From assembly GCA_001513395.1 (NCBI GenBank), contig LFTP01000068.1:1-10541 (forward strand): a stretch of DNA of 10,541 nucleotides, read 5' to 3'. This document shows, piece by piece, positions 5,961-10,541 of the stretch. This DNA comes from Clostridia bacterium DTU080. GTDB lineage: Bacteria > Bacillota > Limnochordia > DTU080. Positions within the stretch are counted from its first letter, which is position 1. Each line of letters begins with the position of its first letter. The translations under genes and the position numbers were made by a program. The notes under the pieces are model-generated. The model saw only the letters and a list, made by a program, of their open reading frames with translations. It ran no database searches and had not been told where the DNA came from.

Positions 5961-5989
5961 TATAGTATGACAGACAGTGCGACCCCGTC
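5961..5989 (-). promoter_or_regulatory. Candidate sigma-K-like promoter upstream of RNase J
   Basis: On the minus strand GACG (5989-5986), 16 bases, then CATACTATA (5969-5961). The -10 fits CATAnnnTA fully, and the AC core of the -35 is at the expected distance. It would give a 5' leader of roughly 135 bases before the RNase J start. RNase J is generally a vegetative gene, so a sigma-K promoter would be an extra late-sporulation one, or the match is chance. Confidence 0.3.
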
Positions 5990-6049
5990 CGAAGGCTTCG
6001 CGGTGCTTCCGCCCCGAATGATCGGTTGTCTGCTCAGAATTGACCGGAT

Positions 6050-6075
6050 GCAGGGGTGCACCGAAACACCCCTGC
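6050..6075. terminator. Perfect 9-bp hairpin downstream of dapA, possible operon end
   Basis: GCAGGGGTG (6050-6058) pairs with CACCCCTGC (6067-6075) around an 8-base loop. It is GC-rich and without a T-run on either strand. On the minus strand it lies 247 bases after the dapA stop and 32 after the small candidate ORF, so it may be a Rho-dependent end, a processing site or a 3' stabiliser of the dpa/dap transcript. Confidence 0.45.
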
Positions 6076-6106
6076 CCATGTGCGAACTTGTTAAGGTCCT
6101 ACACAA

Positions 6107-6235
6107 TTAAAGGACTTGGAATCTTGCCGCCTTGGTCTTAGGCGACTTCACCGATGCCATGTCGTGATCCTCATTCTCACCTGCCGCAGAGCCCAAAACC
6201 TGTGAACACTTAGAAGGCTCTGTGTCTTTTGCCAT
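6107..6235 (-). CDS. Small candidate ORF, 42 residues, unknown
   Basis: An ATG-initiated frame starting 86 bases after dapA encodes a hydrophilic peptide that begins MAKDTEPSKCSQVLGSAAGE, has an acidic middle (ENEDHD) and a basic end (KSPKTKAARFQVL). It has one Cys and no membrane segment. I do not recognise it. In favour: same strand as dapA, placed between dapA and the hairpin that could end the operon, and a charged composition unlike random frames. Against: no convincing ribosome binding site and short length. It may be a small sporulation-related protein or just an open stretch. Confidence 0.3.
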   Translation of the reverse strand: MAKDTEPSKCSQVLGSAAGENEDHDMASVKSPKTKAARFQVL

Positions 6236-6321
6236 CAGGCATGCTCAAAGCACTTGAGACAGATGTGAGGGGCGCTTGCCACCGTCCATGATCGACCAAA
6301 AACCAATTCTTCAGACGGACA

Positions 6322-7200
6322 TCAGTCCACCAGGCCCAGGTTTCGCATAGCCGCTGTAATTGTAGCTTGCTCAGATGCAGTAGGCGCCATAAGCGGAGGA
6401 CGAGTCGGCCCACAATCGATGCCAATTAGGCTCATCGCCCATTTCACGGGGATAGGATTGGTCGTCACAAAAAGGGCCTTAAACAAAGGCACCAGACGAT
6501 GATGCATTGCCGCCGCTTCCTTGACTTTCCCGGCCTGGAAATCCTCTATCATCTGCTTGATCTGCAAGCCGACCAAATGAGAGGCGACACTGACTACACC
6601 CACACCGCCGACGGAGAGAATCGGTAACGTCAGGCTGTCATCACCGGAGTAAACGGCAAAACCATCGGCAACCGCTCCGCATATATCAGACACCTGGTCT
6701 AGATTTCCACTGGACTCTTTGACGGCCACGATGCCGGGCACTTCAGACAGCTTCGCCAAAGTCTCAGGAAGAAGGTTGATCCCTGTTCGCCCGGGGATGT
6801 TGTAGATCATGCAAGGCAGATCGACGCTTTGGGCGATGGCTTTGAAGTGCTCATACAGGGCTCGCTGCGGTGGTTTGTTATAGTAGGGCACGACCAGCAA
6901 GAGGCTGTCAACTCCGGCCTCTTGGGCCCGTTGTGAAAGCTCGATACTGTGCCGGGTATCATTGCTGCCTGTACCCGCCATCACCTTGGCCCGGCCCTCA
7001 ACGGCTTTGACCACTGTCGTCATGAGTTCTACCTTTTCATCATCAGATAGCGTGGGCGACTCACCCGTTGTGCCGCACACTAAAACGGTATCAGTTCCGT
7101 TATCCGCCAGATGGCGCGCTAGTTGCTCTGCCTTCGCAAGATCCAGTGCTCCGTCCTCCCGCATCGGAGTTACCATTGCTGTTACCACAGAGCCAAACAA
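6322..7200 (-). CDS. dapA: 4-hydroxy-tetrahydrodipicolinate synthase
   Basis: 292 residues, the usual family length. It condenses pyruvate with aspartate-4-semialdehyde to 4-hydroxy-tetrahydrodipicolinate, the branch point to diaminopimelate/lysine and, through DpaAB, to dipicolinate. It is a class I aldolase TIM barrel acting in the cytoplasm. Numbering coincides with the E. coli enzyme: the CGTTGES loop gives Thr44 and Thr45, PYYNKP gives Tyr107, YNIPGRTG gives Tyr133 and Arg138, and VAVKESSG gives the Schiff-base Lys161. The start is TTG (7198-7200), with GGGAGG 7 bases upstream; the next residues FGSVVTAMVTP match family N-termini. It follows dapG after 92 bases, the widest gap in the operon. 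Among the DapA, NAL and KDG-aldolase relatives, the motifs and operon make DapA the clear choice. Confidence 0.97.
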   Translation of the reverse strand: MFGSVVTAMVTPMREDGALDLAKAEQLARHLADNGTDTVLVCGTTGESPTLSDDEKVELMTTVVKAVEGRAKVMAGTGSNDTRHSIELSQRAQEAGVDSLLLVVPYYNKPPQRALYEHFKAIAQSVDLPCMIYNIPGRTGINLLPETLAKLSEVPGIVAVKESSGNLDQVSDICGAVADGFAVYSGDDSLTLPILSVGGVGVVSVASHLVGLQIKQMIEDFQAGKVKEAAAMHHRLVPLFKALFVTTNPIPVKWAMSLIGIDCGPTRPPLMAPTASEQATITAAMRNLGLVD

Positions 7201-7207
7201 AGTGATT

Positions 7208-7213
7208 CCTCCC
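7208..7213 (-). promoter_or_regulatory. Ribosome binding site setting the TTG start of dapA
   Basis: GGGAGG on the minus strand, then 7 bases, then TTG TTT GGC TCT. No better ATG or GTG start exists that would keep the conserved N-terminal strand. Confidence 0.8.
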
Positions 7214-7292
7214 AGAATAAGATGTTGCGCGGTGCGGCCATGTCGGTAACGCGCCAGACCGGTACTTGATGGCCACCGACAGGCTGACGCAT

Positions 7293-8516
7293 CTACTCCA
7301 GATGCAACCGGAACTCCTCATGCAACGTGGCAATCGCCAAAGCTGCCTCTTCCTCACGTACCAGACAAGAGATATTGGCGTGCGAGTCCGTACTCTGATA
7401 AATCGACACACCCACGCGTGCCAAAGCTTCCGTAACTCTGGCCATCACTCCGGGGACTCCGTGCATCCCGGCTCCGACCACCGAGACCTTGGCAAACCCC
7501 GGCACGATTTCAACATCGAGATTGAGCCCGTTCAAAACCTCTCTGGCCATCTCAGCCTGCGATCCGGCTATGGTGACCCGCAAATAATCCGGCGACAGTT
7601 CAATCATATCCACACTGATGCCCGCATCTCCCAGAGCCCGGAAAAAAGCCGCCGGGAGAGTCTTTGAGGCGCTCGCGGACATATCCAGCCGCAGCTGCGC
7701 CCGGCCCGGTACATGGGCGATACCGACTACAAGACGGTCTTTAGTCGCTTCGCCTTCAGGGCCCGGAAAATCCCCGTCGGTGATCAGCGTACCGGAGCCG
7801 TCACCGTGTATGGAGCGCACTTTCAACGGGATTCGCCCTTGGCGGGCAATCTCCACCGCTCTGGGATGCAACACTTTGGCCCCTAAGAGTGCCATCTCCA
7901 CCACTTCGGAGTACGTCATACGTTCCAGAGTCACAGCCTGCGGAACGACTTGAGGATCAGCGGTCTTTACACCGTCAACATCGGTAAAAATCTCGATCAA
8001 TTCAGCGCCCAGAGCCACACCGATCACGGCCGCCGATGTGTCACTGGCACCCCGGCCGAGGGTCGTGATGTCTCCTTGAGCAGTGATGCCTTGGAAACCC
8101 GTGACCACGGGTATTCTCCTGTTTTCAAGTTCGCGCAGAAGACGATCGGTATTCACCCGCAAGATTCGAGCCTCGCCGAACCGGCTATCTGTGATTATAC
8201 CAGCTTGGGCTCCGGTCAGAGCCACAGCGGGCAGTCCTTTGCTTTTCATGCCCATCGCCATGACCGCTGCTGAGATAGTCTCCCCACAAGACATCAAAAG
8301 GTCCAGTTCCCGAGATCCGAACGAAGCTCCGTTCTCTCGCCCCAAGGCGATCAACGTGTCGGTCGCATAGGGATCACCCGTGCGTCCCATGGCCGACACC
8401 ACGACCACCGGTAGAAAGCCTTCTTCCAAGGCCTTGACTACCTGCCTGATCGCCTCCTCGCGCAGTGCCGCGGTAGCAACGGACGAACCGCCGAACTTCT
8501 GCACGATGATTCTCAA
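7293..8516 (-). CDS. dapG: Aspartate kinase, DapG type (diaminopimelate-sensitive isozyme class)
   Basis: 407 residues; Bacillus DapG has a similar length. It phosphorylates aspartate, the first step towards diaminopimelate, lysine, dipicolinate, methionine and threonine. The kinase domain (1 to about 245) shows IIVQKFGGSS, VVVVSAMGRTGDPYATD, LLMSCGETIS, LTGAQAGIIT, TTLGRGASDTSA and FTDVDGVKTADP. Two C-terminal ACT domains (about 265-407) carry AGISVDMIELSP and VSVVGAGMHGVPGVMARV...STDSHANISCLV; they should bind the allosteric effector. The TTG start (8514-8516) is the only start codon after an in-frame stop; GGTGGTG lies 8 bases upstream. The gap to asd is 25 bases. LysC-type isozymes share the fold, but the operon position and close motif match to Bacillus DapG favour the class whose known effector is meso-diaminopimelate. 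Inhibition itself cannot be read from sequence. Confidence 0.95.
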   Translation of the reverse strand: MRIIVQKFGGSSVATAALREEAIRQVVKALEEGFLPVVVVSAMGRTGDPYATDTLIALGRENGASFGSRELDLLMSCGETISAAVMAMGMKSKGLPAVALTGAQAGIITDSRFGEARILRVNTDRLLRELENRRIPVVTGFQGITAQGDITTLGRGASDTSAAVIGVALGAELIEIFTDVDGVKTADPQVVPQAVTLERMTYSEVVEMALLGAKVLHPRAVEIARQGRIPLKVRSIHGDGSGTLITDGDFPGPEGEATKDRLVVGIAHVPGRAQLRLDMSASASKTLPAAFFRALGDAGISVDMIELSPDYLRVTIAGSQAEMAREVLNGLNLDVEIVPGFAKVSVVGAGMHGVPGVMARVTEALARVGVSIYQSTDSHANISCLVREEEAALAIATLHEEFRLHLE

Positions 8517-8541
8517 TAGAGCATCACCACCGCCTCGGAGA

Positions 8542-9576
8542 CTATATCATATCGTGTTCTATCATATACTCCGCAATCTGCAGGCTGTTCAGCGCCGCAC
8601 CCTTGCGGATCTGATCACCCACGACCCACATGTTGAGAGCGTTGGACAGGGAGTTGTCCTGACGAATGCGCCCGACATACACGGGGTCCTTGCCCGCAAC
8701 GTCTAAGGGCATCGGATACTCCATCCGCTCAGGATCGTCCTTCAATTTCACTCCGGGCGCCGCACTCAGAATCCGCCGTGCTTCATCCGGGGAAACGGGA
8801 GCCTCAAACTCGACATTGATGCTTTCCGAATGGCTGCGTATGACAGGCACCCTCACCGTGGTCGCCGTCACCTTTAGATCGGGCGCGCCCATGATCTTTT
8901 GCGTCTCATAGACCATCTTCCACTCTTCACGGGTGTAGCCCATATCCTGGAAGACATCTATGTGTGGCAGCAAGTTAAAAGCAATCTGGTAATGCTTATC
9001 CGCCGAGGCGTAGGGTAACAGATTGGCCTGCAAAGGCTCTCCGGCCACATAGGCTCTGACCTGCTGCTCCAACTCATCGATGGCCCGGGCACCTGCTCCC
9101 GATACCGCCTGATAGGTCGAGACCACGACTCGCTTGATTGGCGTATGCCTATGCAAGGGACCCAAGACCATGACCATGATGGTAGTGGAGCAGTTCGGAT
9201 TGGCGACAATCCCTTTGTGTTTGGCAATTTCTTCCCCGTTCACTTCGGGAACGACCAGCGGCACTTCAGGATCCATCCGATACGCACTGGTGTTGTCAAT
9301 GACAACGGCTCCGGCCTCTACTGCATGAGGCACATACTCAAGACTTACGCTTCCGCCAGCACTGAAGAAAGCCACATCGATTCCCGAAAAACTCTGCGCA
9401 CTGAGAGCTTCGACCACGACCTCACGGTCACCCACCGCTATTCTCCTACCAGCGCTGCGAGGTGAAGCCAAAAGCCGCAGCTCGCCATAGGGAAAGCCTC
9501 GTTCAACAAGTAGCCCGAGAAGCTCTTCGCCTACCGCACCGGTTGCTCCGACAATCGCCACATTACGCTTCCGCAT
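8542..9576 (-). CDS. asd: Aspartate-semialdehyde dehydrogenase
   Basis: 344 residues, full family length. It reduces aspartyl phosphate with NADPH to aspartate-4-semialdehyde, the substrate of DapA. The N-terminal Rossmann motif is VAIVGATGAVGEELL; LASPRSAG follows as in the family. The catalytic cysteine is Cys129 in ANPNCSTT, Gln156 lies in TYQAVSGAG, and the catalytic His is His249 in VPVIRSHSES. The C-terminal motif VGRIRQDNSLSNALNMWVVGDQIRKGAA is intact. It starts with ATG, behind a purine-rich GGGGGAAAG, and lies 30 bases after dpaB and 25 before dapG, so probably co-transcribed with both. This is the Gram-positive type without long insertions. Confidence 0.97.
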   Translation of the reverse strand: MRKRNVAIVGATGAVGEELLGLLVERGFPYGELRLLASPRSAGRRIAVGDREVVVEALSAQSFSGIDVAFFSAGGSVSLEYVPHAVEAGAVVIDNTSAYRMDPEVPLVVPEVNGEEIAKHKGIVANPNCSTTIMVMVLGPLHRHTPIKRVVVSTYQAVSGAGARAIDELEQQVRAYVAGEPLQANLLPYASADKHYQIAFNLLPHIDVFQDMGYTREEWKMVYETQKIMGAPDLKVTATTVRVPVIRSHSESINVEFEAPVSPDEARRILSAAPGVKLKDDPERMEYPMPLDVAGKDPVYVGRIRQDNSLSNALNMWVVGDQIRKGAALNSLQIAEYMIEHDMI

Positions 9577-9606
9577 TCGCTTTCCCCCACTTCTTTCCGC
9601 CCTGAG

Positions 9607-10218
9607 CTATCGCACTGTCCGCCGACTGCGCTCTACAAGCACCGGCTGGAGCTGTCTGCCCTCCAGAGCGGCCTTTATAGTCTCCGCTAGCTTACTAAAA
9701 TCCGCCACGCACGAGTTTGGCTTGACCTCCGGATTGTCTTGCCCGAAAGGCACCAGATATACGTTACGCATATTGAGCACAACGCCGAGGTTGCGGGCAT
9801 TGGCTCCCAAAGCGTCATTCGTTGAAATGGCGATCACGACAGGTCTCAGATTCCTCAATGTTCCCTTGGCAGCCATCAGCACCGAGGTATCGGTCACCGC
9901 GTTGGCCAGCTTCCCCAGCGTGTTTCCGGTGCAGGGGGCGATGACAAAACAGTCAAAAGCGGCCTTCTGACCCGTCGGCTCGGCTTCGAGAATAGTGGTG
10001 ATCGGCCGCCTTCCGGTCAAGTCAACCAGCCGTTCAACAAGACCTTTGGCCGTACCGAACCTGGTGTCGGTCTCTGCCACTGCCGGTGACAACACGGGCA
10101 CCACACTTGCTCCCTCATCAACTAAGCGCTTGATCTCAGGCAAAACCTCGTCGAAACTACAGTGCGAGCCCGTCAAACCCCATCCGATACACTTGCCCGC
10201 CAACTGCACTCGCCCCAC
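9607..10218 (-). CDS. dpaB: Dipicolinate synthase subunit B (SpoVFB)
   Basis: About 200 residues. DpaA and DpaB together oxidise the dihydrodipicolinate-level intermediate of lysine synthesis to dipicolinic acid in the mother cell; the product is imported into the forespore and chelates calcium. DpaB belongs to the flavoprotein family. Seen here are GKCIGWGLTGSHCSFDEVLP at the N-terminus, DTRFGTAKGLVERL, EAEPTGQKAAFDCFVIAPCTGNTLGKLANAVTD (the flavoprotein signature), TNDALGANARN, PFGQDNPEVKPNS and LQPVLVE at the end, all closely matching Bacillus SpoVFB. The frame opens at a GTG (10216-10218); a second GTG three codons later (10207-10209) has a better distance from AGAAGGGG and may be the true start. 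It follows dpaA after 34 bases. Confidence 0.97.
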   Translation of the reverse strand: MGRVQLAGKCIGWGLTGSHCSFDEVLPEIKRLVDEGASVVPVLSPAVAETDTRFGTAKGLVERLVDLTGRRPITTILEAEPTGQKAAFDCFVIAPCTGNTLGKLANAVTDTSVLMAAKGTLRNLRPVVIAISTNDALGANARNLGVVLNMRNVYLVPFGQDNPEVKPNSCVADFSKLAETIKAALEGRQLQPVLVERSRRTVR

Positions 10219-10252
10219 CCCTTCTTTCGGTAGGCAAGGGCGATCCTTGTCT

Positions 10253-10541
10253 TCAGCGACGAGACAGATCAGCGATCAAGCGTGGCATCGTCCGAGCCAG
10301 AATCTCTCCGGCCGTCTTCGGCGCCACCTTGCCGGGTATTCCCAAATCGAGAAAAGCTTTGATCCCCTTGCGCCGGGCGGCGGCAAAATCCGTACCGCCG
10401 GGCGCTGAGGCAATATCAATGATGATTGCCTGCTGCGGCAGAGCTTCTATGATCTGTTCGGTGAGCACAAGAGCCGGTACCGTATTATACACCACATCAA
10501 CTTCTTGTCCAGCCTGTGATATATCATCCAGATGTATGATG
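10253..10541 (-). CDS. dpaA: Dipicolinate synthase subunit A (SpoVFA), C-terminal part; 5' end outside the window
   Basis: The last 95 codons are visible. DpaA is the NAD(P)-binding subunit of dipicolinate synthase. The visible part has VDVVYNTVPALVL, IIIDIASAPGGTDFAAARRKGIKAFLDLGIPGKVAPKTAGEIL and the short C-terminus LIADLSRR; the ASxPGGTD and GxPGxVAPKTAG motifs are characteristic of SpoVFA. The reading frame is open up to the right edge, so the start and the Rossmann nucleotide-binding part are beyond it. It is the first gene in view of the operon dpaA-dpaB-asd-dapG-dapA, which is expected to be under late mother-cell (sigma-K) control in Bacillus; its promoter is not in the window. Confidence 0.95.
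   Translation of the reverse strand, partial: IIHLDDISQAGQEVDVVYNTVPALVLTEQIIEALPQQAIIIDIASAPGGTDFAAARRKGIKAFLDLGIPGKVAPKTAGEILARTMPRLIADLSRR

Larger units (their letters stand above)
5817..6321. other. 505-base region without a confident gene between dapA and RNase J
   Basis: Reading on the minus strand from dapA to rnj it holds: a 42-codon candidate ORF (6107-6235), a perfect 9-bp hairpin (6050-6075), a sigma-K-like promoter match (5961-5989), a 12-bp palindrome (5878-5889) and the ribosome binding site of rnj. I see no tRNA and no known riboswitch. Such a long gap suggests the dpa/dap operon ends here and that rnj-tepA-ylzJ is expressed from its own promoter(s). Confidence 0.6.

Overview
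The window looks like chromosomal DNA of an endospore-forming Firmicute. The main evidence is a minus-strand cluster in the order dpaA-dpaB-asd-dapG-dapA-rnj-tepA-ylzJ. This is the order known around spoVFA-spoVFB-asd-dapG-dapA-rnjB-tepA-ylzJ in Bacillus subtilis. Dipicolinate synthase (DpaAB) is specific to spore formers. Together with a SleB-type cortex hydrolase, a SPOCS-like coat protein and moderately GC-rich coding sequence, this suggests a spore-forming clostridial lineage that kept DpaAB (Desulfotomaculum or Heliobacterium type) or a related group. The species cannot be named from this window. Most of the genes appear to start with GTG or TTG, several of them behind clear Shine-Dalgarno sequences.

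Left part (1-3021): a partial SleB-like cell wall hydrolase runs off the left edge on the minus strand. Facing away from it is a small cysteine-rich protein with features of spore coat proteins, followed by a 19-bp tandem duplication over its stop codon and a strong hairpin. A secreted CAP-domain protein (minus strand) converges on that hairpin. Divergent from it is an acidic coiled-coil protein with an N-terminal SPOCS/DUF3794-like domain. This block looks like spore envelope functions: coat assembly and cortex hydrolysis.

Right part (2959-10541, all minus strand, transcribed right to left): dpaA (partial) and dpaB make dipicolinate from an intermediate of lysine/diaminopimelate synthesis. 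asd, dapG and dapA encode steps from aspartate to that intermediate (4-hydroxy-tetrahydrodipicolinate). dpaA through dapG are spaced by 25-34 bases and dapA follows after 92, so these five are probably one operon. A 505-base stretch with no confident gene separates dapA from RNase J. It holds a 42-codon candidate ORF, a perfect 9-bp hairpin, a sigma-K-like promoter match and a 12-bp palindrome. RNase J is followed by a rho-independent terminator, then tepA (ClpP-like) and ylzJ. In Bacillus spoIIIE follows ylzJ; here ylzJ instead runs tail-to-tail into the SPOCS-like gene and overlaps its 3' end by 63 bases.

The enzymes are ordinary and well recognised. The less described material is the pair of coat-like proteins, the antisense overlap at ylzJ, and the RNA or small-ORF signals in the intergenic regions. 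I do not see a defence system, CRISPR array, mobile element or RNA gene here.
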